A DNA stretch of 64,000 nt from Minicystis rosea (GTDB lineage Bacteria; Myxococcota_A; Polyangia; Polyangiales; Polyangiaceae): NCBI GenBank assembly GCA_001931535.1, contig CP016211.1, forward strand, positions 1,392,501 through 1,456,500. The letters are read 5' to 3'. Made by a program: the position numbers and the translations under genes. Every line of letters begins with the position of its first letter. The first letter of the stretch is position 1. The notes under the pieces were generated by a model. That model had not been told where the DNA came from and ran no database searches. It saw nothing but the letters and a program-made list of their open reading frames with translations. Positions 26,368 through 35,246 of this stretch are shown piece after piece.

Positions 26368-26370
26368 GAT

Positions 26371-27528
26371 CTAGACGGGCATCTTGAAGAGGGCGCCCTG
26401 GACCAGGATCTTCGTCACGGCGATCCCGGCCTCTGGCCGCGACAGATCCACCCGGAAGATCTCGGGGTAACGCGACGCCGGGAGATCCGCGATCACGCCG
26501 CCGAGATCGCGCCCGAGATCGTCGCTCACCGCTTCTTCGAGCGTGGAGAAATCGAGGTTGGGCCGCCGCGCGGAGAAGAACGCGTAGAGGTGCTCCTGCG
26601 CGGCGGAGCTCCGGTAGGCGGCCTCGGAGAGATCGTCGCGGGCGCCGTGGATGAACGTCAGCCGCGACTGCGCCGCCTCGGTGATGGCGCGGATCGCGGC
26701 CACGGAGGCGCTCAGGTGGGCGCCGTATCCGAGGTTGACCGTCGAGGCGTTCGCGAACGGACGGCTGTCGAGCAGCACGGCCATGAAGGTGTGGACCCGG
26801 AGGCTCGTCGGCGCGCGGAGGAGCACGAGATCGAGCTCGGCCTTGCGGATGCGTGCGACGAGGCTCCCGACGCCCTCGTCGCGCACGGTGTCGAGATCGA
26901 CCACGCCGCACGTGTCGAAGCGCGCCACCTTGCCGTCGGCGCTCACGAGGCGCGAGAGGGTGTCGCGCTCGATGATCTCGTACAGGCCGTGCAGCGTGGC
27001 CTCCTCGAGGTTGTTGCCGCTCGAAAGGCCGTTGAAGTGGAACCCGTGGTGCTGCCCGATGCGGTGACAGGCCGCGAACGCCGGCACCCAGACGGGCTCG
27101 CGCGAGCGCAGCTCCTCCGCCATGGCCCACTCGAAGACCTCGGTCTCCGAGGTGCGGGCGCCCTCGCGGAACCCGAGCAGCGACGAGGGCTCGGCGTGGC
27201 GGGCGCCCTCGCGGCGGAGATCCGCCACGGAGGCGCGGCGGAGTGGGAAGATCGCGTTCTCGGCGTGGAAGAGCTCGATGGCCTCCATCAGCGCCGAGAC
27301 CTTGGCGTCGACGTGCCGGAGCCCCTTGCCGTTCGAGACCTGGAGCACGCGCCCCCGCGGCCGAATGCTGGCGTAGACGGGGATGCCGATGCAGTCGAGC
27401 CCGGTGATGTCCGCGCAACGGGTCACGCCGAACGCAGCGAGCTGTGGTGTGATCTTCGCGAGTGTCTGCTCCGGCGGGATCAGCCGGTGCGTGCCGCGCG
27501 CGTAGCCCTTCGTGAGTGCGCCATCCAT
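26371..27528 (-). CDS. YcaO-domain protein, partner of TfuA
   Basis: 385 aa; ATG 27528 follows AGGAGG by 7 nt and shares its A with the TGA of the upstream TfuA-like gene (TGATG). YcaO signatures: DAKVSALMEAIELFHAEN, FNGLSSGNNLEEATLHGL and YEIIERDTLSRLV, plus C-terminal AVSDDLGRDLGGVIADLP. YcaO enzymes activate peptide-backbone amides with ATP. With a TfuA partner they install thioamides, as in thioamitides and methyl-coenzyme M reductase. The C-terminus KMPV lacks the PxPxP tail of azoline-forming YcaOs, which favours thioamidation. The probable target is LanA. Confidence 0.88.
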   Translation of the reverse strand: MDGALTKGYARGTHRLIPPEQTLAKITPQLAAFGVTRCADITGLDCIGIPVYASIRPRGRVLQVSNGKGLRHVDAKVSALMEAIELFHAENAIFPLRRASVADLRREGARHAEPSSLLGFREGARTSETEVFEWAMAEELRSREPVWVPAFAACHRIGQHHGFHFNGLSSGNNLEEATLHGLYEIIERDTLSRLVSADGKVARFDTCGVVDLDTVRDEGVGSLVARIRKAELDLVLLRAPTSLRVHTFMAVLLDSRPFANASTVNLGYGAHLSASVAAIRAITEAAQSRLTFIHGARDDLSEAAYRSSAAQEHLYAFFSARRPNLDFSTLEEAVSDDLGRDLGGVIADLPASRYPEIFRVDLSRPEAGIAVTKILVQGALFKMPV

Positions 27529-28802
27529 CACGCGACCTCCTGGAGACCGAGCTCCGCCACCCGTCCCGTGCACTGGATCTCCTGCAGCGCCGCGATCTCG
27601 GGCGCCAACGGGTAGCCGAAGGCGCGCGGCTCCGCAGCCACGACGCGCGCGGCGATCGCGCGCTCTCCGTCTCCCGCGTGCGCGACGCCGTGCTCGTGCG
27701 CCCACGCGGCGACGAAGCTCTCCGCGCCTGCGGCGCCGTCGAGACCGAACGCTGCCGGCCCGGAGGCCACGAGCCAATCGGCGAGCGCGCGCTCCTCGAG
27801 CAGCGCCTGGAGCTCGCTCTCGGTCAGGCCGTTGGCCCGCAGGAAGGCGCGCCGGTCGGTGACGCCGTGCTCGTTCTCCCAGCGGCCGACGAACCGCGCG
27901 ACGACCTCGGCCGGGCAGGCGATCCCGCGCGCGCGCGCCCAGTGGAGGAGGAACCAGCGCGTGACGATCTCCTCCCGCAACCCGGCCCAGCGCTCGGGGC
28001 GGCTCGACAGGATGCGGAGCAGCTCGTCGCCCGAGACGGCCCCTCGTGCCGTCGGGAAGCTGCGGTACGCGAGGCGCGCCGACACGAACGCCAACGCCTT
28101 GTCGTACGCGACGGGCGTGCGCCCGATCGTTCGCGGGGCGCTCGCGCAGCGCTCGAGCACGCCGATCGCATCCTGCCGCTTCACGTCGACGCGGTGGCTC
28201 GCGATGTAGCGCTGGAGCGCCGCGACCGTGGCCCGCTGGATCCCGCAGCTCTCTGCGGCCGCGAGCAGCCGGGCGTAGGATCGCTCGGGGTAGTGGATCT
28301 CCTTCGCGTAGGCGACGAGCGCGTCGGCCTCATCCCTCGTCAAGCAACCGTCGAGGGCCGCCTTCTGCAACGTGCGACGTATGTTCACGAGCGGCTCGGA
28401 GAGCGCGCGATAGCCGAACTCCTCCGAGGCGTGGCGCAGCGCGACCTCGTCGTCGCCGTCGATCACGCCGTCCCGGTACCAAGCGAAGGCGGTGCCGTGC
28501 CCGATCATGCCGAGGGTGTGGAGCTCGGCCGCGCGGAGCGCGCCCATGCTCGACGCGCCGAAGACGGTGATCCCCTCGTCGATGGCGGCGAGGATCTCGC
28601 GCTGCCATACCGCGGGCTCACCGTGAAAGACGCCGTCGATCAGCACCGCGGTCTCGACGTCCGAGCCGAGCAGTCGATAGAAATCGCCCTTGCGGGCCGG
28701 CGGTCGATAGTCCGCGTCGAGGATCTCGCGCGCGGTGTTCTTGTCGAGGGACGGGCCGAGGAACACGACGACGCGGTCCCCGACGACGGATCGGTCTCGC
28801 AC
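27528..28802 (-). CDS. TfuA-like protein (thioamidation partner)
   Basis: 424 aa from GTG 28802, 8 nt after CGGAGG; a longer reading to 29156 enters the operator region and is not protein-like. The TfuA core (~10-180) shows VVVFLGPSLDKNTAREIL, YRPPARKGDFYRLL, AVLIDGVFHGEPAVWQREIL and GASSMGALRAAELHTLGM. The C-terminal ~220 aa form a longer, helical, family-unknown extension. TfuA proteins are thought to recruit or deliver sulfide to YcaO for thioamide formation. The gene is first in the leftward operon and coupled to YcaO. Confidence 0.87.
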   Translation of the reverse strand: MRDRSVVGDRVVVFLGPSLDKNTAREILDADYRPPARKGDFYRLLGSDVETAVLIDGVFHGEPAVWQREILAAIDEGITVFGASSMGALRAAELHTLGMIGHGTAFAWYRDGVIDGDDEVALRHASEEFGYRALSEPLVNIRRTLQKAALDGCLTRDEADALVAYAKEIHYPERSYARLLAAAESCGIQRATVAALQRYIASHRVDVKRQDAIGVLERCASAPRTIGRTPVAYDKALAFVSARLAYRSFPTARGAVSGDELLRILSSRPERWAGLREEIVTRWFLLHWARARGIACPAEVVARFVGRWENEHGVTDRRAFLRANGLTESELQALLEERALADWLVASGPAAFGLDGAAGAESFVAAWAHEHGVAHAGDGERAIAARVVAAEPRAFGYPLAPEIAALQEIQCTGRVAELGLQEVA

Positions 28803-28917
28803 GAGGGTGACCTCCGGTAAGCTGGTAAGAGAGCTGCCGGACCGCGTTTGGCAACGGTCGGGCCACGCGGTTCGCGACGCTCGTCTCGCGGGAGCGCGGG
28901 CTGCGGGGCGCGCCGGC

Positions 28918-28965
28918 GTTGCGCAACGTTCGCACAACTCGAACCACGTTCGCGCAACTCGCACC
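28918..28965. promoter_or_regulatory. Operator cluster upstream of the tfuA-like/ycaO operon
   Basis: A perfect palindrome GTTGCGCAAC (28918-28927) is followed by two tandem 20-bp units, ACGTTCGCACAACTCGAACC and ACGTTCGCGCAACTCGCACC, in exact register (28926, 28946). The 20-bp spacing puts the sites on one DNA face. The core is shared with the lanA upstream region. Confidence 0.6.
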
Positions 28966-29383
28966 GAGATCGGCCCCGGCGTCCCGTTCCCGTCCTTCGT
29001 GGGAAGGGAACGGCGCTCGGAGGGGCTGCGGTTCGACTCACGCCGAACCCGACCAGTAGGACCGCGTCGGATAGACATGTTTTCGGATCTGCGCACGTAT
29101 GGGCTCCTCGTACTGTTTCGCCTCGTCCGGATGGGCGATGCTGAATGCAGTTGCATCTAGATCACCGACAGCTCGAGTGGCTCAAAACGGTCACAGCGCG
29201 CCCGGGAGAGGTGTCCGGGCGCGTGAAGATCACCGTGCCGGCACTCGCTCGACGGCATGACGCTGACCTGCCAGCGCGATCGGATGAAGATCGCCATTGG
29301 GCGCGTTGCACGCGAGATGTGATCGGCTCGGCGTGGTGACGTAGCGGGGCACCCCTCACCTCGCCGAGCACGTCGACACACGC
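28966..29383. other. Non-coding stretch upstream of the cluster
   Basis: About 420 bp between the operator cluster and the next minus-strand reading. No convincing gene, repeat or attC was found. It is somewhat AT-richer around 29090-29170, which may hold promoter elements. Confidence 0.4.
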
Positions 29384-30274
29384 TCACGTGCGATGTACCC
29401 GATTGCCCGGCGTGGTGACGGCGGAAGGCCGTTGGGTGCGAGCGCCAGTGCCGATGGACGCGTGGGAAGGGTGATCGCGATGATCGCCTCGAGCGTCTGG
29501 GCTTGTGCACTGCTCAACTGCGCGCTGGTGCCGACCAAAGCGAGGTTCGGCGGCCCGCAGCACACCGCGATGACGTTGGCGGGCGAGCCGGGCGAAGCGT
29601 CTTCGGGGAGCGCCCCGATCCATTGGGCGAGGCTGCTCGGGGCGGTTACTTGGGCTACTTGGGCTGCTCGGGAGCGCGGGAGCCGGCGTCTCGTCGGTCA
29701 CGCCGGCGATGCGGTGGACCTCGGCGAGGTCGTCGAAGATCTCGGACAGCATCGAGAGCCTGCCCCGCTGTCGCAGGACGCCGGAGACGATGTCCTTCGC
29801 GCTGTTGTACGTCACGAGCCACGCCTCGCGGGCGGCCGCGAGCTCGGGGGGCATGCTCCGGCGATCGGAGCGTGCTTTGCGGACGTTCTGATTGAGCTTC
29901 TCGAGCGCATCCCTGGCGGCGGTGAGCTTGGCCGTCCAATCGGCACCTTCCTTGAGAGAGGCCTTGTGCTTCTCGATGCCTTTGATGGCATCGGTGAGCT
30001 TCACGGGACGCCGCTTGAGGACGGTGCCCATGCTCTCGTCGTTCAACATGTCTGCCACGATGGCCGCACCGTCGTCCCGCGACTCGGCACAAGAGATGGC
30101 CTGGCGCAGCACGCGGCGCGCTTCGGCGACTGGATCGGTGGGGGTGGAGCCGGCGGCAGCATAGGTGATGAGCTCGATCTCACCAGCCTTCTTCAAGGCT
30201 GCTTCCATGGCGTCGGAGGTGGCGGTGATACGGGCCGACACGACCTTGACGGCGGGGTCGAGGTCGGTGTCCAT
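29384..30274 (-). CDS. Helical hypothetical protein with disturbed ends
   Basis: The supportable core (from Met 30274, MDTDLDPAVKVVSARITATS) is a charged helical protein (~190 aa) of unknown family. Protein-like sequence also continues upstream (SYIDKFETLLYDRFAASQIL), but no start codon follows before a purine-rich tract. Downstream, past the PSSPSSPSN segment, the reading runs antisense through an attC (29512-29581), so the last ~95 residues are probably not native. Both ends look rearranged, and the gene may be dead. Confidence 0.45.
   Translation of the reverse strand: MDTDLDPAVKVVSARITATSDAMEAALKKAGEIELITYAAAGSTPTDPVAEARRVLRQAISCAESRDDGAAIVADMLNDESMGTVLKRRPVKLTDAIKGIEKHKASLKEGADWTAKLTAARDALEKLNQNVRKARSDRRSMPPELAAAREAWLVTYNSAKDIVSGVLRQRGRLSMLSEIFDDLAEVHRIAGVTDETPAPALPSSPSSPSNRPEQPRPMDRGAPRRRFARLARQRHRGVLRAAEPRFGRHQRAVEQCTSPDARGDHRDHPSHASIGTGARTQRPSAVTTPGNRVHRT
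29512..29581 (+). other. attC site 15 (70 bp, degenerate)
   Basis: R'' GCTCAAC (29512), R' GTTGGCG (29575). The CTGCGCGCTGGTGCCGAC and GCCCGCAGCACACCG arms match attC 10. It marks the return of the cassette array to the right of the lanthipeptide cluster. Confidence 0.65.
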
Positions 30275-30359
30275 GCCGAGGATGAGTAAGAGGATTTGGG
30301 AGGCGGCGAAGCGGTCGTAGAGGAGGGTTTCGAATTTATCGATGTAGGAGTCGGATATG

Positions 30360-30690
30360 GGTGTTGAGCGTCGCGTGCAGTGGGGCGGGGTGGCAAGCGG
30401 GAAGATGGGAGAGGAGCGAGAGGGGGATGGGAGGATGGGGAGCGGAGGTGGGATATGTGGCGGGGAGGGCGGCGGCGGGGCGCTGGGTAAGCGGTGCGAT
30501 AGGTGGGGAGGGGGCGTGAATGGAGGCGGCGTGGCGAGATGGACCGTCCATAAGATTTGGGAGAGGGTTGGGGCTTGCGAAATGGCCGGGGGTCGGAGAG
30601 CATCGTGCGGATCTGGGCCGGGATAGGTGGTCTGGGGCGGGGGATGGATGGGTCGGTGTATGGAGGGCGGGGCTGGGTTCGAGAGATCGG
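30360..30690 (+). repeat. G/A-rich strand-asymmetric tract
   Basis: About 330 bp in which the + strand is overwhelmingly purine, with many GGGG runs (GGGGAGGGCGGCGGCGGGGC and similar). The complementary strand would read as Pro/Ser/His-rich peptide with no family resemblance. It could fold into G-quadruplex or triplex DNA. No gene is supported in 30275-30800. Confidence 0.6.
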
Positions 30691-30804
30691 TGATAAGGGT
30701 TTCGTGGAGTAGGTGGGTGCAGCTAAATCGCTGTTGGGCCGACGACCGCTGAGGCCGCCGGCTTTGCTTGATGATATTCACACGAAGAAGGAAAGGTGGA
30801 TGCC

Positions 30805-31719
30805 ATGGGGTTACTCCCGCGCGAGCGACTCGACATCGACATGCGAATCCTCCAGCGGTTTCTGGAGCACGTTCGGTCGTATACGGAGGACATGATCTAT
30901 GGAGTGCCTCCGGGTCAAGGGCTCTACCACTATACTGACCTGGGGGGCCTTCAGGGCATCGTGAAGGATAACGACATCTGGCTGACGAATTCACGATATT
31001 CGAACGATGGCGAGGAGATGACGCACGGCTACCGCGTGGCGCGCGACGTCATCGAGGAAGAACGACGCATCGCCGAGGTCGGCGGGCCGCGTGAAACTTA
31101 CCTGAGCATGATTCGCGAGCTGCTTGAGACTCCCTCTCCCGAAGGGGTCTACATTTGCTGCTTCTGCCTGTCCGGCAATCTGCTCAGCCAGTGGCGGGGG
31201 TATGGCGGGAACGGCTGTGGTGTCAGTATCGAATTCGCTCCACACGAATTTGCACGGTACACCGGCCCAGACTCTCCGTCTTTCGGCCTCATGCGCCTTT
31301 GGAAGGTATTCTACGACGCCAGGGTCCAGCGCGACATCATCCGAAGCGCCCTCAACTTCGGATTCGCGCAGCCCGGGGTTCCCGAAGACCAGGCGCGTTA
31401 CGCGGCGGACGCCATCGCGTTCTTCGTTCCGACGTTCAAGAATGGCGACTTTAAGGAGGAGGACGAGTGCCGACTGATCTTCACTCCGCGGCCGGGAATT
31501 CCTGTCTATCCGCGCTTTAGGGCAGCACGGGGCATGCTCATTCCCTATTTCACGATGCAGGACCTCACCAGCAACCAATTCAAGCCGCCGATCGCCCAAA
31601 TCATCGTCGGCCCGACTCCGCACAAGGAGCTCAACGTCGCAAGCACGAGAACCCTGCTGCGGAGGTTTGGATTCCCGAACGTTTCCGTTGACTGCTCGCC
31701 TACACCCTACCGAGCATAG
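30805..31719 (+). CDS. DUF2971 protein (cassette gene)
   Basis: 304 aa from ATG 30805, with GAAAGG 8 nt upstream; a GTG 9 bp earlier is an alternative. DUF2971 hallmarks: LYHYTDLGGLQGIVKDNDIW, LTNSRYSNDGEE, LLSQWRGYGGNGCGVSIEF and FKEEDECRLIF. The early His/Thr and Ser-Arg-Tyr motifs resemble a nucleotide-binding toxin-like fold. DUF2971 genes are common in defence islands and integron cassettes, but their activity is unproven. attC 16 follows after 36 bp. Confidence 0.85.
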   Translation: MGLLPRERLDIDMRILQRFLEHVRSYTEDMIYGVPPGQGLYHYTDLGGLQGIVKDNDIWLTNSRYSNDGEEMTHGYRVARDVIEEERRIAEVGGPRETYLSMIRELLETPSPEGVYICCFCLSGNLLSQWRGYGGNGCGVSIEFAPHEFARYTGPDSPSFGLMRLWKVFYDARVQRDIIRSALNFGFAQPGVPEDQARYAADAIAFFVPTFKNGDFKEEDECRLIFTPRPGIPVYPRFRAARGMLIPYFTMQDLTSNQFKPPIAQIIVGPTPHKELNVASTRTLLRRFGFPNVSVDCSPTPYRA

Positions 31720-31754
31720 TTGTCGAAGTTGCACCCGTCGCTCGGGTCCCAGCG

Positions 31755-31841
31755 GCCTAACAAGGGGCTGGAGCACGACGGCGCACGGAGGCTTGCTTCG
31801 CTCGCCACCGTGCCCCGCAGCTCAGCCCCAAGTCGTTGGGC
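31755..31841 (+). other. attC site 16 (87 bp)
   Basis: R'' GCCTAAC (31755), R' GTTGGGC (31835). GCTTGCTTCGCTCGCC tip, closely related to attC 8 and attC 18. Confidence 0.9.
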
Positions 31842-31918
31842 GGCGGAGTGCCGCGGAGGGGACGGGACTCGCCGCCGAAGCCCCTCCTCGCCGCGTCGGT
31901 GCGCGCTAGGCTGAAGAC

Positions 31919-33744
31919 GTGACGATCTGGTGCTGCCCCCTCTGTCAGGAGATTAACCTCAGTGCGTTCTGGGGGTGCCCGGGATGCGGCGCCATCGTCT
32001 GCGATCACTGTGGGGCGCAGTCCTCACCATGCCCTTCCTGCGGCGCCAGCTTCGTCCTCGGGACGTCGTTTCCACAGCGCCCACGCCGGAGGCTGGATTG
32101 GCGCGAGCTCGTCCGCGGCGCCCCCGATTCGTTCAGACACTCGTCGCTGCCCGTCCGCGAGCTGATCGCGTCGGTCGGCGTGAGCGAGGTCGGCGAAGTC
32201 GATATGGCGCTGCCCGCAGCGTGGCGAGGACCGTTTTGGGATGCCCTAGCCTCCTTCGAGGTCGAGCGTCGCATTGGGTTGTTCGACTATCTCGCGTATC
32301 TCAATGAGCGGCGCGAGACGCGGTGGGATCCTGCGTTCGAGGCTTCGCTCGTTTGCCTTGTCGAGCACCACGCCGCGACCTCGCCAGGCTATCGCGAGGA
32401 GCTGGACGCGCGCGAGATCCTCGTCGGCCTGGAGGCGCTGGGGGCTCGCGCGGCCTTTGCGGCCAGCACGATGCTGGAGGCTGCGTTCGATCCGCGCACG
32501 GGCGTGAGGGCGGCGGCGCTCGCAGCGATCGCGGCGTCGAAACTGGCTCCTGCTGACGCGCTGCCGTGGGCCGACCGCGCCTCGAAGCGCTGGAATGGGA
32601 GCCGCGAGAGCAGGCCTTCGAGCTCCTCGAAGCGATGACGGGCGTCGTCTGGGCGAACCATCCGCGCCGGCGTTCCGGGTTCGACAAGAGAATGCGGGCC
32701 GTCGTCGTGCAGCTCTTGGCCGGCGCATCGGACACGGAGCTCGAGGCCTTGATCGACCATGCCCGCGCGCGGGCGCCGTACTCGTTCGAGTCGCTGATCA
32801 TCGAACGACTCCACGGGCAAGAGCGCTGGGACTCGGCGATCGTCGACGCTTTGTGGTCGCCCAACGCCTACGAGAGGACGCGGGCCATGCAAGTGCTTCG
32901 GTGGTTGTCGTCGCGTCGCGCCGACGCCGTGTCGAGGCTCCTCGAGATCCTCTCGCTGGAGCCGAACGGCATCCGTTCGGTCGCCGCAGCGCTTCGCGCC
33001 CTTGCGCCAAGCGCTGCTCCGGCGATACCGCCCCTCGAGCTGCTGTTCGCCACCGTCGACGACGAGGTGAAGCCGCTTCTCGCCACGACGCTGCTGACGA
33101 TCCACGCGGCCCAGTCCCCCGCGGACGTCGACCGGATGAGGCGCCTCGGCGCATGGCTCCGGGAGGCCGCGACCGACGGGCCCCTCGCCGGCACGAGCAC
33201 GGCGCGGCACGCCATCGACGAGTTGCCGGACGCAGTCCGCGCGGACTTCGTCGGCATTCCGACAGAGCCGCGACCCCCGCTGGAGGACTTTCTCTCCCCG
33301 CTCGAGCAGTTCCTACGCGATCTCGACTCGGCGAACGACGACGATCTCGAACCGTTGATGGGTCGGCTTCGCGACAAGAATCAATGGCCCTGGCACCGCG
33401 AATCGATGATCGAGGCCCTGGGACGATGGCACCGAGCGCCCGGATCCCGTGCGGGCCAGTTGCTCGCCGAAATCTTTGCCGACGAACGGGAAGACGGTCG
33501 AGCGCGGATCGGCGCCGCGCTCGTCCTCGGTAAACATCCCCTCGCGGGCGTCCTCATCCCCAAGGTGCGGTCCGTCGCACGGGATGCCCGGGCGGCAATC
33601 AGGGCTTGGGCGCTACTCATGCTCGCCGAATCCACGGAGTCGAAGATGAGCGCGGACGCCCGTGTTGACGAGAGTCCACTCGTTCGACGCGTAGCCGAAC
33701 ACCTCGCCGGCAGCTGCATTGGGCAGACGAGGCAGTCGTCGTGA
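31919..33744 (+). pseudogene. Zinc-ribbon/HEAT-like protein, apparent frameshift
   Basis: Two overlapping frames appear to be one gene. Frame 1 (31919-32638) has an N-terminal ribbon with CPLCQ, CPGCGAIVCDHCG and CPSCG, then helical repeats. Near 32565-32590 homologous helical sequence moves to the -1 frame, beginning RPRLEALEWEPREQAF, and runs to 33744 with HEAT-like units (LLEILSLEPNGIRSVAAALR). One missing base would explain this. If real, the ORF encodes a truncated and a distal product; otherwise a ~608-aa protein. It is a cassette between attC 16 and 17. The function is unknown. Confidence 0.6.
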
Positions 33745-33844
33745 CCTGCAGGAGGCATGCAATTGGCGAGTCCCATCGTCTCTTGGCTGGATCGGCGTCG
33801 TAGCTTTGCGACGTCGGGAACGACCGATAACGCCTCGTGCCGCC

Positions 33845-33930
33845 GCCCAACTCAGCGATGGAGGCCAACGTGGTGGGCAGGCTCTCTTCGCTCGCCAGCT
33901 CACCACGCGGCTCATCGCCGATCGTTCGGC
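33845..33930 (+). other. attC site 17 (86 bp)
   Basis: R'' GCCCAAC (33845), R' GTTCGGC (33924), tip GGCTCTCTTCGCTCGCC. Near-identical outer arms to attC 24 (44646). The 277 bp that follow, up to 34207, hold no supportable gene. Confidence 0.9.
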
Positions 33931-34207
33931 GGAGAGAAGGCATCTCCCATGTCAGCCCGGTCCCGACCAAGCTCGGTGTCGCGTTCTTGTCGCGCGTGGC
34001 GACGAGGCGCTCAGGGGGCAGCCGCCATCGACGAATCCGCACGGTCACGAGGTGTCGCAACGACGACGTTGGCCACCCCGAAGACAGTTACGCTTCGGAT
34101 TTGAATGCGAAGAGTCGCCTCCGCTCGGGCATCAGCGAGATCGTTGCTGCTCATCTCGCAATCGCAGTACCTTTCCACGCGCAGAGACTGCCCGACCGAA
34201 CCCAGTC

Positions 34208-35104
34208 ATGACCAATCAACCGTCGATCTCCGCCACTGACGTTCACACGCTCCGGGATGCCGCCGCTCGACTGGTGAGTCGGCTCGGGCTTGCCGGCTAC
34301 GACAACGCGAGCATCCTGCAGGCGGATGCGTGGGTCGACAGTCCTGAGTTTCGGGCTGCGTGGGAGCATCAGGACGCCGCGCTCACCCACGATCTCGGCG
34401 CCTACCTCGGCGAGGCGATCATCCGTCGGCACGGCGGAAAGTGGTCGTTCGCGCAGCCTGGTCCCGTCGTGGAGATCAAGTGCAACGGGCTGCACATCGT
34501 CGATCCCTTCGGGAAGGTGCGGAAGCGCTTCCTCAACGGCTCGGTCGATCAGCTTCTGGCGCTGGTCAACTTGGTCGAGCACGTGGCCGCGCGTCCGGCG
34601 CTCGATGCATCCGCGGTCGTCCACGCGGCCACGGCCGCCCTCCAGGCGAGCGACAAGAACGCGGACATGGGGCTCGGCATCGGCTGGCTGTTCTTCGCGC
34701 TGATCGGTTTCCCCCTGCTGCTCCTCGTGGTCCTGCTCTTCCTGATCGATACGAGCTATGCGCTCATCGGTGGTGCGTGCGGGATCCCCCTTGGACTCGC
34801 GGGGCTCGTCGTGGCCCTTCGGCTGCGCGCGCCCAAGGCTCCGACGTTCCCTCCGGGCACCCTCGCGTTCGAGGCCCAGCTCACCCTGCCGCCCCTGCAA
34901 CATAGGCTCCTCGAGAAGCTCGACGCGCTGGGCGGGAAGCCTGCGCCGGAAGCGCTCGCCGAGGTCGTGTTCTACACGCGACAACTGGGCGAGGTCCGGG
35001 CGATCATCGACAGGCGCGACGCCTCACCGGGGCGTGGCTACGTCGGGTTCGACACCTTCGGTGCGGCTGACAGCAGCTGGTCGCGTCGCGGCGACCAGAG
35101 CTGA
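34208..35104 (+). CDS. Membrane-anchored hypothetical protein
   Basis: 298 aa from ATG 34208. The N-terminal ~150 aa are soluble (DLGAYLGEAIIRRHGGKWSF, VDPFGKVRKRFLNG), two membrane helices lie at ~160-205 (IGWLFFALIGFPLLLLVVL, IGGACGIPLGLAGLVVALR), and a cytoplasmic-looking tail follows. The IIRRHGGKW segment resembles small island proteins of unknown role. It ends 7 bp before attC 18 in cassette orientation. Confidence 0.65.
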   Translation: MTNQPSISATDVHTLRDAAARLVSRLGLAGYDNASILQADAWVDSPEFRAAWEHQDAALTHDLGAYLGEAIIRRHGGKWSFAQPGPVVEIKCNGLHIVDPFGKVRKRFLNGSVDQLLALVNLVEHVAARPALDASAVVHAATAALQASDKNADMGLGIGWLFFALIGFPLLLLVVLLFLIDTSYALIGGACGIPLGLAGLVVALRLRAPKAPTFPPGTLAFEAQLTLPPLQHRLLEKLDALGGKPAPEALAEVVFYTRQLGEVRAIIDRRDASPGRGYVGFDTFGAADSSWSRRGDQS

Positions 35105-35111
35105 AGATGCT

Positions 35112-35195
35112 GCCGAACAAGGGCTAGCAGCACGACGGCGCATGGAGGCTCGCTGCGCTCGCCGCCGTGCCCCGCGGCTGAAGCCCACGTTCGCC
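35112..35195 (+). other. attC site 18 (84 bp)
   Basis: R'' GCCGAAC (35112); R' GTTCGCC (35189), two bases short of the usual 86. Tip GGCTCGCTGCGCTCGCC. Confidence 0.82.
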
Positions 35196-35246
35196 GGACG
35201 ACGGCGCAGCGTCACTTGGGGACCAGGCTGGGAGTAGGGATGAGAC

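Noticed and set aside
24178..27615. 1,145-aa + strand reading opposite the exporter and YcaO genes
   Set aside because: Low-complexity Glu/Arg/Asp sequence; the minus strand has full catalytic motifs in order.
29157..29510. 117-aa minus strand ORF upstream of the RiPP cluster
   Set aside because: Arg/His/Ser-rich composition without recognisable fold; typical chance ORF in high-GC DNA.
34060..34075. GTTGGCC as an attC R' box
   Set aside because: No matching R'' within 150 bp and no palindromic arms.
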